Notes under the pieces: generated by a model
The model's input: only the letters and a program-made list of their open reading frames with translations
What the model was told of the DNA's origin: nothing
The model's database searches: none
Assembly (NCBI GenBank): GCA_963580455.1
Contig: OY756970.1
Location: forward strand, 16,678,001-16,742,000
Reading direction: 5' to 3'
Source: Euonymus europaeus
Taxonomy: Eukaryota; Streptophyta; Magnoliopsida; Celastrales; Celastraceae
Length of the DNA stretch: 64,000 nt
Shown: one piece after another, positions 1-11,876 of the stretch
How the letters are laid out: every line of letters starts with the position of its first letter
How positions within the stretch are numbered: position 1 is the stretch's first letter
Program-made: the position numbers and the translations under genes

Positions 1-2840
1 ACACCACGCAAAGGTCGTAGAAGACAAGGGAAGGATAAATCAAATATTTCAAAATACCCCACCACAAAATTCTGTCGGTTAAAGTTAATTTTAACAACTA
101 TTTAAATCTTACACTTCCGATTAGTAAATTTGATATGCTAAGAGCAACTCCAATTATTTACTCTTCAAATTTTCTAGCGCGATCCCACCTCTATTACAGC
201 AAAACATGATTTTCAATGCGGTCAAATCAACAAAACACATATTTCAATACAATTTTTTTCAATATTCATTCACACACTCTAAATATCAACCATCAACATC
301 ATTTCTCTCATATTTTTCTATCATATTTCACTTTTTCTACCATTTTACACTTTTTTCAATATAATTTTTTCAAATCACTCTCTCCATACACTCCAAAATT
401 TTCAACTTCATTTTCAAGTGTTCTATTGAAGTTGCTCTAAGGTTTCGATTTGGATTTTGATAAATCAACACCCTCTACTTTTAACCCCCTATCCTTATAC
501 CAGCAGAACTATCATTTTGCATGTACTAAAGCTAAAGTAAAAGAGGACAAAAAACAGTAGAGGGTGTTGTCAAGTAGGACTCATGATGTTTTTTTTTTAA
601 AATGTACGTGTCCATGATTGAGACATTGTATTGGGATCTACCCCATCAAGTGGCCAAGAAAGTTCTTGGTGGCACTACCACCGTCGATGGCTGCAAACGC
701 ATCAAACGCATCGAGAATCTGATGGGGGCAATGAGTGCTATCAATAATAACTAAGTAGGCTCCATGAAACTATAACGAAAGCATCAACGATGAGCTCTTT
801 GTTTCGCGAGGATAAAAGAGAGTGGCTGGGGTCTGCTGTAAGCCGAGCAACCATGGTATTTTTTGTTGGATAATAAAATTTATTAAAATTAAAATATGTG
901 TTTTTGTTGATATGATTAACCAACAAAATATATTATTATAACAGTGTAAATTTGTTGACTTAATTTTTATGTAATAAAAATGAAAATCAATAATCATTTT
1001 AAGATAAAATAGATGTGTGCATGCTCAATGGGCCAAGAGCAAACCAACATGAGGATATTGCCAAGTATATTAAAAGAGGTCAGCAGATCAGAGTTGTTTA
1101 AGCATGAATGGTAATTGAGCCAGTAAAAATAGTTCGTTGTGGGTGTCCTTAATTTTTTTAACAACAGGCCCACTGTAGCAGTTATTACTTATCGCAACTA
1201 CACATTTTTATTTTATTTTTTAAAATTATAAATGTGTAATATTTCTTTTATTTAATTTATCGATGTATTTTTTTCATAATAAAATTCAAATTCAACAAAA
1301 AAAAAAGACATGATAATTTTAAATCATCGATCGGATGTAACATTCAACATTTCATTCCAAATGAATTTAATTATTATTTCGAACAAAAATATATATAAAA
1401 TTTATAACTCTAAAAAAACTTTTTACAATGGCATCTGTTATGAAAAAAATTACACCAAACCAAACCTCAGACGTTTAAAAAGGAAAGAATGACGTAAATT
1501 GATCTTTTTAAATCGCCTGCGCAATTTGTGGTGAGACTGACATGCTGACTAGGATATGCCTACGTGACGAGTGGAGGGGATGAAGTTAAACTAACAAAAG
1601 CGACAAGGCATTGTAGCGTGTCCCTATGGCTTTGATCGGGATACGTTTGAGATTTTTGTTTTAATTTATGGATTTTATAAATAACACAATTGTTTTTGGC
1701 AATAAGTAATAATTAATGTTGCCCTCACTTAAATATGACTCCATATGAGTAATTATTAAGTGGTGTGGATGCATTTTCATATTACACACACCTAAGAGTG
1801 CAGATGATATTTACATGATAATGATGTCAATCAAAAAGTAAGAGAGATGACACACATTGATGTCAATCATACCATTAGGTGTACCACATTGATGTATACC
1901 CAGACCATTGAATAATTTCTCGTAAATTACCTTAAAATCTATGTGGCCTGTTAAATAATCATCTATATATATATATAGCCACCTGGGATTGAAGGGAGAG
2001 AAACGCAATTATGAATTATCTATCTAGTTTATTTTCAAGTAAATTAAATATTATATCCCTTTTTTTCTTAATGATATGGTATTTCTTCTCAAATATTTTT
2101 ACGTATCATTAATTAATACAATTATATTGAAACGGAAAAAAACCTTTTGACATTACCACGTTGTCAAACGCAGCTCATTATATATTTTTTAATAGTTTTT
2201 ATATATTCACATGTTATTAGGGTAAACCATCCAGTATATACTTTATTAAGGTAAAAGCAAAAAAAAGCCTTCTATTTGATCAATTTCACAAATTAATAGT
2301 GAGAAAAAACAATCCACGTAGGATTTAAAAGAAAGAATTTGCAATTTAATGTGAAAGAAAGATAAATACCATTGAGGTAATAATTATCTAGAAAAATCAA
2401 AATTTATGCCTCAATTCAGCCATTTAATATGAGAAGTCTCTTCATATTTCTTTTGTCTGTTTCACCATTCATAGGTAACTCAAAGTTCAATTAAACAATC
2501 AACCAAATCACTCATAATTTAATTTTAAACCAAACTCGATATATCACAACCAAATTTTAAAATTAAATTGCCAAAATTCAACATCATTTTTTTTATAAAA
2601 AAGACTTTAACAGCATTATAAATATATAGGTAATTAACATCATGTAAATATTGATGAAAATACTTATACAAAATGTATAATCTAAAATGAAGTTATTTTT
2701 ATAAAAAAATAGTCAAGATCACGATAAACAAACTCTACAAACATTATGTGTTTAAATTATGCACCACTGTAAATTTATGTTTAAAATTTTGGTGATTTTA
2801 TTTTTTAACAATGTTTTTTTTGGTAATCTAATGATAAAAA
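1..2840. other. AT-rich intergenic DNA without a recognisable gene
   Basis: No reading frame here resembles a known plant protein, and the frames are short and AT-driven. One short plus-strand frame at 613-753 (ATG to TAA, about 46 codons, starting MIETLYWDLPHQVAKKVLGG) has a more protein-like composition than its surroundings, and GC content is locally higher at 600-860. I do not recognise it. It could be a fragment of a decayed gene or of a transposon. Confidence 0.5.
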
Positions 2841-2847
2841 AATTATT

Positions 2848-4770
2848 AACTTTCGTCCTTAAATAAAATCGTTCATTTTATCATAACAAATATCCAAAAT
2901 AGATGAAATCCACTTATATCATCACAAAAAAAAACTATCATGGTGCTTATATAGCAGACCCAACTATTGGGGCATTTTTTATTCTGAAAAAAATATTTTA
3001 TTATTTAAAAAATTGTAATTGTGTTTTAATCAAAATTATGAGTTTAACGCTAATTTTTTATGTCAAATAAAAATAAAATGGATAATAAAAATTATTATAG
3101 AATGTTTCGAGTTTATATTTAACGATTCAGAATTATCATAATTTTTTATTATTCATTTGATTTTTGTTTCACACAAAAAATATATCGTTGGACTCGTAAT
3201 CCCGATCAGAACACACTTTTAATTTTTTAAAAATAAAAGAAAAAATTTTAATGGTTAAAAATGATTTACAGCTGGACCTTCTGTAAAAAAAATTACAGCA
3301 AGCCACTGTGTGTCTCTATGTATTACGGGAGTCCCATCTAGAAAGAGACCCCCTAGAGACTCTAGGCTACATTTACATCGAAATGTGTTCAATCAAAAAT
3401 ATATATTGATATCCCACTCACCCACTGGGTGACATATATATCTATATACAAAATCATAAATAAAAGTATGTTGAGTTTTGTTTTTTTTTTTTAAGAAAAA
3501 AAACTATGGGCATTTCCTTGCTAAGCAAAATAACAACGGAAAAAACATTCTTTTTACATCTCTCCACTTTACACATGTCAAGAAAAGTTGACATATCAAT
3601 ATCAAGAGATACAATCAAAGACACCATGGTCAATGAATGAGCCAATGAAAAATGGAGAGAGAAATAGGGAGGGAGGCGATAAGATCAAAGACAAATTGTG
3701 GTGAAATGATCTTTCTCTGACCTTTATTACTGTAAGATTCGTCGTTTGTTCCTTTGTCAGCCAAGGGCGGTAATTGTAAACGTCAACAGGGGTATGACTA
3801 GCTTTTTCCCCTTTCTCCTTTGTTTGTTCTCTTTTTTTCTCTCTTTCCATTTATTTCAAAACCCCTTCCCGAACCAAATATGAATCTTTGGATTCATTTT
3901 AATTACTGTATGTCGTCGGGGATATTTTCTTTATCGCTTCTTCTTTGTTCTCTCTTTTTCTCTGTTGTTTTTCTATCCTCCTTCGCTTTATGCATTTTAG
4001 TGTATTCAGTATCCGTTTGGAGCGGGAGATAATGATTTTGTGTAGTATAAAATTATTTTTTAATAACGATTATTCGATATTTGGATATTTTTTTAAAAAC
4101 TCATTCAGAATAATATAGTTTTATGCAAAAGACCTCTTATATGTTTTAGGTCGTATAGTATTAAAACACCTCCAATTTGTTTTTTATTTTATACGAACGG
4201 CTTGGTATAAGAGATAATATGTCAAATGACAAAAAAAACACCCTCATTGTTACTATATATATTGTAAAATAAAAACTAAACTCTAGAACGATAACACAAC
4301 CAGTGAAGGTGATCCCTCTGTCTTCAACCCTCTTTGAGTTTATTTTTTTCTCTTTAATTAAACACTTAATTTATTTTTTCATTTTAGAATAATATTGATT
4401 CTTAGTTAAAAGGGAGAAAAGAGATGTAATTTTTTAATTATTAAACGTGCTTTTAGTTCCACAATTATTTTGTCTAAAGTCATTGATGTGCTTTTAGTAT
4501 GACAAACGTGCTTACGAGACAATGCCACACTACAGCTATTTTGGGTTTTGATGATGAAGTGAAGATGACCATTGTTAAGAAGCTATTTGACGTGCAATAT
4601 TCTATTCTTATGTTTAAGACAAAATTTCATAAACTTGTTAGGTTACTATAAGCACCATGATAACTTTTATTTGTAATGTTATTATGTTATGGTATAAGTG
4701 TATTTCATCTATTTTGGATATTTGTTATGATATAAGGAACGATTTTATTTAAGGACGAAAGTTAGTAATT
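2848..4770. mobile_element. DNA-transposon remnant with about 110-bp inverted ends
   Basis: The stretch 2848-2958 returns as its reverse complement at about 4645-4765. Shared blocks include TTTCGTCCTTAAATAAAATC, TAACAAATATCCAAAATAGA and TATCATGGTGCTTATA. The right end carries a second tandem copy of its outermost 30 bp (GGACGAAAGTTAG occurs twice, near 4754 and 4785). The 1.7-kb interior has no transposase-like frame, so this is a non-autonomous or decayed element. Long inverted ends suggest a Mutator-like or foldback family, but no target-site duplication was found to decide. Confidence 0.6.
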
Positions 4771-4796
4771 TTTTTTATTTAAGGACGAAAGTTAGT

Positions 4797-4990
4797 CATG
4801 GCTTAATTGGTGACATAGTGAGACACGACTCCTATGTTAAAGGAGGTGGGTAGTTCGAGTCTCATCTTCAACAACTCACATGTGCGACAAGAGAGGGGTT
4901 GAGAGTACTGGTCTATGAGCCCGGCCAACCAGTAAGGACTGGGGTGGATCGTTACATCTACAGCCCTCATCCCATAACTCATCACCTCTC
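4797..4990 (+). mobile_element. tRNA-derived SINE-like sequence
   Basis: The start has a box-A-like motif (TGGCTTAATTGGTG) followed about 45 bp later by a good box B (TAGTTCGAGTCTC). That is the internal RNA polymerase III promoter layout of a tRNA-derived SINE. The rest (AGCCCGGCCAACCAGTAAGG and following) is unrelated to tRNA, as expected of a SINE body, and ends in a CT-rich tract. It abuts the right end of the inverted-repeat element at 2848-4770. No poly-A tail or target duplication is evident. Confidence 0.5.
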
Positions 4991-5011
4991 TCTCTCTACA
5001 TCTTAGGTATT

Positions 5012-5872
5012 ATCAATCAACTATTTTCACAATATTTAAAATAAACCCTCTAATTTTTAAAATTTATATATACACCTCTAATAATTATTATTTTGGTCTT
5101 TTATATACAATAATTCAACAATTATAAATGTGCGTCAATTCTTTTTTTTCTTACTATCGGAGTCATGACGTGACTACTCGCTCTGAAAGTAAATTTTTTC
5201 TTATTATCAGAGTTATGAAGTGATTATCCGCTCTGAAAGTAAAAAAAATTAGAAAACTCACATCAAAATCATTCAATATTTTTAATTATTAAAAATAAAA
5301 AAAAACAAAAAAAATCACGTCGGAGTCATTCAATACTTTTAATTATTAAAAGACAAAAAATCACATCAAGATCATTCAATATTTTCAATTATTGAAAGTA
5401 AAAATAAATTCACACACATTCACCATCTTTTAATTATTATACATAAGAGATAAAAATATATATTTATTAAAAGTGTATACATAAATTTTCAAAATTAGAT
5501 GATTTGTTTTAAAAATTGTGAAAATAGTTAATTGAGATATTAACTATTTTCACAATTTTTAAAACAAATCATCTAATTTTGAAAATTTATGTATACACTT
5601 TTAATAAATATATATTTTTATCTCTTATGTATAATAATTAAAAGATGGTGAATGTGTGTGAATTTATTTTTACTTTCAATAATTGAAAACATTGAATGAC
5701 CCTGATGTGATTTTTCTTTTTTTAATAATTAAAAATATTGAATGATCCGATGTTATTTTTTTTGTTTTTTTACTTTTAATAATTAAAAATATTGAATGAT
5801 TTTGATGTGAATTTTCTATTTTCTTTTACTTTCAGAGCGGGTAATCACGTCATAACTCTGATAATAAGAAAT
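5012..5872. repeat. Long foldback (inverted repeat) locus with an extra copy
   Basis: Positions about 5199-5532 and 5539-5870 are reverse complements separated by a 6-bp loop (TGAGAT, 5533-5538). The inner 150 or so bases of each arm (from about 5380 on the left and to about 5690 on the right) pair with almost no mismatch; the outer part has a few mismatches and indels. A third, more diverged copy of the beginning of the right arm lies in direct orientation at about 5012-5150, and the motif CGCTCTGAAAGTAAA is duplicated at 5180 and 5238. There is no coding capacity. RNA crossing the centre would fold into a long hairpin. It is probably a MITE-type or foldback element. Confidence 0.75.
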
Positions 5873-6262
5873 CCAAGGCTATATTAGACCCAAATGCAAG
5901 AATACATAAGTTGTCAAATTAATGACCTTTTTTTTGTGTTTGTGCTAATTGATTGACAATTCTTTTTGCCAAAATTACTAATTCATCCTCCACTATATTT
6001 TTACTTGTTTTAAAACTAACTGAGATATATGTCAATGCACGGTTGCCCAAATGTTCTTGTTGATGTGCTTGAATAGTTGTATAAATTCAGTGTATCTGAA
6101 AATGGAAGCACTAATTCCATCAATATTCAAATTACTTGAATATTATATTCACTCCAAAATCTCATAAAGCTACAAAAATTATCAGATATCAAATTAACAC
6201 GTGTCGTATTCAATAAAAATTAGATATTCTCAATTTTTTATGTTTTTGGATCTGATTCCAAG
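5873..6262. other. Intergenic, nothing recognised
   Basis: AT-rich spacer between the foldback locus and the LINE insertion. No frame, repeat structure or RNA motif was recognised. Confidence 0.5.
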
Positions 6263-7686
6263 GCCATGCTATTCCTTATATATATATATATATATAAATA
6301 AATGAGGACAATACCTCATAAATTTTATTAATTATCCTCACTTATGACAGAGAAATATCGTGGTTACAAATTAGAAGAACTTGCAGCCAATATAACATAC
6401 AATACCAGCCAAAACGAAAAGCTAAAACTAAACTAATAGTACAACAAAGCCAAGAATAACCTACAAATAAACAAGAAAAACAGACGAAGCCCACCGCCCA
6501 GCCACTCTGAATAAGCCAAAACCACTTCTCTTTAGCCTTTGCCAACCATAACTATCTCCAGAACTCAAGAACAGAATAAACTATCTCCTAGTTCCTCCAA
6601 ACCACCAAGACCTTCGAAAACCACCAATAACACCTCCCGTCAAGAGCCCTCTAAGGATGGAGATTCAAAACAAACATAAACACCAAACTTCCTCCTGCAA
6701 AACCTAAGCATTGAAGGCCCCAAAAAAACACAGCCAGCCAACCAAGAAAAATGGAGAAAGTACACCAATAAGATATCAACAACCATAACCAGTAAATGGA
6801 GCAAGAAAAAATTAAATAATTTCTTACAGCCATGCTACAAACATGTGGTCTCTGTCAACACCTTGTTTTGCGAGGGCATTGGCTACCGAGTTGACTTCCC
6901 TCCGAGTATGATTGAAACTGAAGATAAATTGGAAATTGCGTTAAATACTTGATCAAGCTGCCACGGATGAGAAGGATTTTCTGTCAACCAATTAATTGCT
7001 TTATGAGAATATGATTCTATGATAATATTCATTGTGTCATTAAAGCCATGTTCCACCAATATCTCAAGAGCAGTTTTGATTGCTTTCAGCTCTGCCGAGT
7101 TCGAATCTGATCCCATACAAGGACCTGAAAAATTGCACAAGAAGGAGCCATTCACTTCACGTAACACCCCTCCTAAACCACATCTCGAATCTTTGCAAGA
7201 TCCATCTGTGTTCCACTTTAAATATCTCGAAGGAGGACTGATCCACGTTAATGAAGGTCTCAAGGTATGATGAAGGGAGGATTTAAATTTAACCCATATG
7301 AAGAGTTTAGAAGCTCTGGCCCATTGAAGGGAAGGGAAATTCTACGAGAATTTAGCCACAATCCAAATCGAATGAAGATCAAGTAATGCACACTCTCCCA
7401 ATCTACTTGTTTATAGTTGAAAATGACACTATTCCTCTCGGTCCAAATGGTCCACATAATGGTAGAGAACAACATGTACCACACTTGGAATTGTTTCTTG
7501 CCAACAGCAAAAAAGCTCCATTGTTCAAAAAAATCATCAACTGTGTTGGGAATACACACCATGAAGCGCTCCACCATTTCAAAACTTTATTCCAGATCTG
7601 ATTTGGCCCATCACAATGCAACAATAAATGATTATAGGATTCAGTTACGCGATTGCAAAAAGAACAGTTGCCATGCTATTCCCTAT
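6263..7686 (-). mobile_element. 5'-truncated LINE with 17-bp target-site duplication
   Basis: The minus strand reads a decayed C-terminus of a plant LINE polyprotein. First comes the zinc-binding reverse-transcriptase tail (CSFCNRVTESYNHLLLHC, 7666-7613). A shifted frame (DFFEQW to MWTIWTERN, about 7540-7400) follows, and a third frame (7263-6886) holds an RNase H domain with WNTDGS and SAELKAIKTAL. The position where the family usually has the catalytic Asp in ESDS reads ESYS here. The frame shifts at least twice, so the element is dead. It is bounded by GCCATGCTATTCCTTAT (6263-6279) and GCCATGCTATTCCCTAT (7670-7686), a target duplication with one mismatch. The 3' end, at the low coordinate, is a (TA)n tract instead of a long poly-A. 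Confidence 0.85.
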
Positions 7687-7718
7687 TTGTCATGTTTTCG
7701 GTCGTGCCTCTTTCTTTA

Positions 7719-8392
7719 TAGAGATGGCAATGGGGCGAGGCTGGATGGTGGCCGTCCCGCACTTCGAGACAACTTCTTTGCCTTATGCCCCTATCCCTAC
7801 CCCAATCAACCCGTGGGGTGCCCCGCCCCACCCTAAAATTTTAAAAATATTCAAGCATAATATTATCTTAAATATATTAGTTTTAATATAATTATCCAAC
7901 ATCATTCCACCAATCTTTGAAGTTCAAAATAATCAAAAAATAAACAAAATAAAATTCATAGAATCATCCAACTTCAAACTTTATAATCTGAAATAACTAA
8001 CAATGAACAAAAATTAACAACTACAATAGAAACACATCATCCAATTCAATCGAATTACGAGTAAGGGTATATTATATGTTTTATATATAAATATGATATA
8101 CCATAATTAAATAACGCAAGGATGATTACTATTTACTAGTATAGTAGTGTTCATTAAAATATAAATTTACATATACATATAAGTTATAAAGTAAATATAT
8201 AGATAAGTTATATAGGTAATATTAGGTTACTAGCGGGGCGGGTTACAAGACTGATTCGCCCCTACCCCGCCCCTCATGTGGGTTACAATTTTTTGCCTCA
8301 TCCCCGCCCTGTCTCAATACTGAGTCGGGAAAAATCCGCACGGGGAGGGGCGTGTCCTCTCAGGACAGGTTGGGGGAAAATTGTGATCCCTA
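7719..8392. mobile_element. Non-autonomous hAT-type element, GC-rich ends
   Basis: The 674-bp element runs from TAGAGATGGCAATGGGGCG to GGGAAAATTGTGATCCCTA. It is flanked by TTTCTTTA (7711-7718) and TTTCTTTG (8393-8400), an 8-bp target duplication with one mismatch, which is the size expected of hAT transposition. Both ends are rich in GGGGCGGG-type motifs and the middle is AT-rich, with no transposase frame. It lies 32 bp outside the LINE target duplication. The element at 14794-15277 shares this organisation. Confidence 0.75.
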
Positions 8393-8400
8393 TTTCTTTG

Positions 8401-9420
8401 TGCTTGGTTTACATAACAAGGGCTTCGATTCCTCCCTGGTCAGTAATGCGTGCAATCACTTTAAATATGATGGTGAACTTAATCTAGCAGATGGAGTAGA
8501 CGCCACCTCGCATAAAAGAAAATGGTTTTAAACATTTTATATAACAGTCAACTCAATCTAACGGATAAAATTGTGCCACGCACCTATTAAAAGTTTGGGA
8601 AACATTAAATGCACGTGTTTTAATTAATTCGTATACCCCATTCAACCTTTCTTTTTATGCAAGTGCACCAATTATTGTTGTTGTCGGCTCAACTCATGTG
8701 GGGCAGAGAGATTTTATGGGGTAACCATCACACTGTTTGTAAAAGTATTTTTACCCAGACCGAAGGAATAGGGATTTTGCGCACTACAATCAGTCACAGT
8801 CAGTATTTGATGTGGAGTTAGTATTTGACGTGTTTAATTAAGTGAGAGAAAAAACTAAATTAATTTTAAGAAAAAACTAAAAAATACATGCTCCCCTGTC
8901 CTCCCTTACACCGGTGAGAGGAAAAAATAATTTAAGAGAAAAAAAAGTGCTCCACTATCCCCCTTGCTATTGGAAAATTTTTATTAAATATTTGGACCTT
9001 CTCTATTTTATACCTAATTTTATAAATTTCTATTTCAATAAAAAAATTATAATAAATATTTTTTATTAAATTTAATTTGGAATTATAAATTACTTATATA
9101 AATGAAATTAAAATTATTGTTTAAAATAATTGATAATATTATTATACCTTAATTAATTAAAATAAATTAACTTCTAAACATTTTATCATTTTAAATTAAT
9201 TAATAACATGAGTTGTTGGTGGACCGTAAAAGGTCCAAATCTAGCTTATGCCTCAGTGTCACACGTTTAATTCGTACAATAATATATTAATTTATGGCAT
9301 GTCTAGTACTCCAATTTAGAAATATATATATATATATATATATTATTGCAGTGGCATAGAAATTGAGATTGAAAGGGGTATACAAATGAATTAAAGGGGG
9401 TGGGTTTAAACTTTCCATAG
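8401..9420. other. Intergenic, nothing recognised
   Basis: AT-rich sequence with no frame of interest. It contains a (TA)n microsatellite at about 9324-9344 and no recognisable element boundaries. Confidence 0.5.
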
Positions 9421-9430
9421 AAGTTTTCGG

Positions 9431-10190
9431 AGTTTTTTTTCAAAATATCATTTAAGAAATAATTAATTTAAAAAATAACAATTGATTTTTTTTTTGTACA
9501 AATAGTAATAGTGATTAGTTTTGTGATTTTTGGAATCAAGCTATTGCCAATAGCATAATAGCGTGATTCTTCTGCAGTGGGAAAGCCTTAGCGACCCGAA
9601 TAGATACTAGTGATCACCCAGTTAAACGTATAGTTCCACCTCTGATAACATGGTTGGATTGCTAACTTCTTCTTTTTCATTAGATCCTACTCTTTCTCCC
9701 TCCTCTTCACAGAAAATTGAGAGATAAATTGATTGTCTTTCAGACCGATCGAGACTGACATGGCTCGATCGAAGAGAGACTATATTAGCTTAGCTGAAAC
9801 GGATCGAGTGTCCTACAAATCAATAGAATCTAGTTCGTTCGGATGATGTACTTGGGAGGACCATAGTCCAAGCCACTAGGCAAGGAAAGGTTTCATATGG
9901 ATCCACTTCTTGCCACTCTTCTCATAATCTAATGGTGGAACTCTAATTTAGTTATTTCTTGAATTATATACGAGAGTAAGCAGAAAGTGAAGAATCTCGC
10001 TGTTATGAATAGCGTGATTAGTGTAATTTTTATAAACTTGGATCATGCTATTGTCAATAGCGTGATTCCAAAAAGTACAAAGCTAATCATGTTATTGGCA
10101 ATAACGTGTATTGCTATTTGTGAAAAAATAATACCGATTGTTATTTCTTAAATTAATTATTTTAAAAATGATATTTTGAAAAAAAACCTC
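9431..10190. mobile_element. Mutator-like element, possibly carrying gene DNA
   Basis: Long inverted ends (about 9431-9590 and 10030-10190) share TTTTTTTCAAAATATCATTT, TAATTAATTT, AATAACAATTG and the repeated AATAGCGTGATT block. Flanks AAGTTTTCGG (9421-9430) and AAGATTTCGG (10191-10200) form a target duplication of about 9-10 bp with one mismatch, the Mutator size. The non-repeated centre (9600-9990) is less AT-rich and contains an ATG frame at 9760-9846 (MARSKRDYISLAETDRVSYK and a few more residues) plus a possible second coding stretch near 9880-9940. I do not recognise either, but a captured gene piece (Pack-MULE) is plausible. Confidence 0.65.
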
Positions 10191-10527
10191 AAGATTTCGG
10201 AGAAAAGAAAAATCCTGCTTTTCATAAATTCAATACGTGTTAGTGATTGTCTTTTGCAATGATAACATGATTTTACTGCATGTGTTGAATCAAAGAATGA
10301 TTGATTGTCTTTTGCATGATAACATGATTCCCTTCCCATATATATTTTTCCAAATTTGACATCCTACCTATATTTTTAATGCTTGGATTTATTTATCTTT
10401 TCCTCAAGTAACTGTATTTAAATGCACTCGTTCATCAAGAGAGGGGAGGAATCCGTATCCCTCTTAGGTCTGCCTCTTTTCTTTGGTTATCCGCCCCTAA
10501 CGGTGGTTTTTTGTCTGTTTCATTGCG

Positions 10528-10605
10528 ATGGATGAGATAGAAGAGCAATGGAAGGCGCTCTCTCTTAACCCTGTCAATGAATCTAAGGTAGTTGAGGTTT
10601 CTGAC
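10528..10605 (+). pseudogene. Start of a LINE ORF1-like frame, interrupted
   Basis: ATG at 10528 opens a frame reading MDEIEEQWKALSLNPVNESK followed by VVEVSD. The pattern M-D-E-x-x-E-x-W-x-x-L-S-L is typical of the N-terminus of plant LINE ORF1/DUF4283 proteins. The frame is cut at 10606 by the double-ended element below, and I could not find the continuation after 11813. About 100 bp before the ATG (from 10430) could be the LINE 5' leader. Only 26 codons support this call. Confidence 0.4.
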
Positions 10606-11813
10606 TGGTTAATACAATTTTTTGTCATCGAAAGATTGCCCGTGTGTCATTTTGGTCACTCAAAGATATTACGTTTCAATTTGGTAACTTAACTTTTCAT
10701 TTTATTCCAGTCAAGCCACTCGGTCAAGATTTCTCAAATTTGGGCAGCCATAAAAGTGACGTGGCAGTTTGACTTACTTTGATTGGTCCACGTGGACATA
10801 GTCGCCACGTGGAAATATCTTGCAAGAGTTAATACTATTTTCAGTCACTAAAAGATAGCTCATGTTTCATTTTGGCCATCGAAAGAGAAAACTTTTCAAC
10901 TTAGTCACTTAACTTTTTATTTTATTCCAGTAAAGCCACTCGATCAAGATTTCTCAAATCCGGACAACCAAAAAGGTGACGTGACAGTTTAACTTGCTTT
11001 CGATTGGTTCACGTGGAAAATGATTGTCACGTGATGCAATTTTTTTAAAAAATATGAAAATTTGAATATATAAAAAGATAGAGCGCCAATAATTTAGACG
11101 ATGCAAGAAACTGGCCACCGAGTGCCGTTGCCGGAATGCTCTTGTGTGGTGTCTAAGTGCAATCATTCAATGGCACGACCAATCCCACAGCCAAACTAAG
11201 AAGCAAAAATTAGGTTTCGGAGATCAAATCCTAAACCGTCATTCATATCATAAGCCTCTTACTTCGAATCGATTCGAATCTATTGGCGCTTCGTCCCGAT
11301 CGAGTAACAATCTAAGTAGAAGAAATTCAACTAATTCATATTGTTCTCGCAAGTGGACCTTCACTTCTCACGATTGCTCTGAATTTAAAAATTGTAAAAT
11401 ATTTCCATGTGGTGACCATTTTTCTCGTGGACCAATCAAAAACAAGTTTAACTATCACTTCACCCTTTTGGTTGCTCGGATTTGAGAAATCCTGGGTTGA
11501 CTGCAACAAAATGAAAATTTAAGTGACTAAGTTGAAATGTTTTATTTTTTGATGACCAAAATGACACATAAACTATTTTTTCAGTAACTGAAAGTAGTAT
11601 TAACCACGTGGTGACCATTTTTCACATTGACCAATGAAAGCAAGTCAAACTGTCACGTCACCTTTATGATTGTCCAGACTTGAGAAATCCTGATCGAGTG
11701 GCTTGACTGAAACAAAATGAAAAGTTAAGTTATAAAGTTAAAACGTTTTATCTTTCGATGACCAAAATGAAACAAGAGCTATCTTTCAGTGACTAAAAGT
11801 TGTATTAACCCGA
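10606..11813. mobile_element. Transposon with doubled inverted terminal repeats
   Basis: Two tandem copies of a unit of about 200 bp (10606-10815 and 10825-11040) face two inverted copies (about 11395-11595 and 11600-11813). Each unit carries the same order of blocks: GGTTAATACAA, CATTTTGGTCA, AACTTTTCATTTTATTCCAG, CAAGATTTCTCAAAT, GTGACGTGGCAGTTTGACTT and a GTGG/CCACGTGG motif. Outer flanks TTTCTGAC (10598-10605) and TTTTTGAC (11814-11821) look like an 8-9 bp target duplication. The unique centre (11045-11390) is gene-like in composition and contains part of a plus-strand frame (11144-11485), but no domain was recognised. Mutator-like or hAT-like non-autonomous element. Confidence 0.7.
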
Positions 11814-11876
11814 TTTTTGACGAAGTCACTACAAGATCTGTCACGCCTCGCCCCCGAGACGAGACATGAAAACTAA

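Noticed and set aside
7417..7836. Plus-strand frames over the LINE
   Set aside because: They are the reverse of the zinc-binding and linker region of the LINE and extend into the hAT-type element.
11144..11485. Plus-strand frame of 113 codons
   Set aside because: It runs into the inverted end module of the surrounding transposon, so it is not an independent gene.
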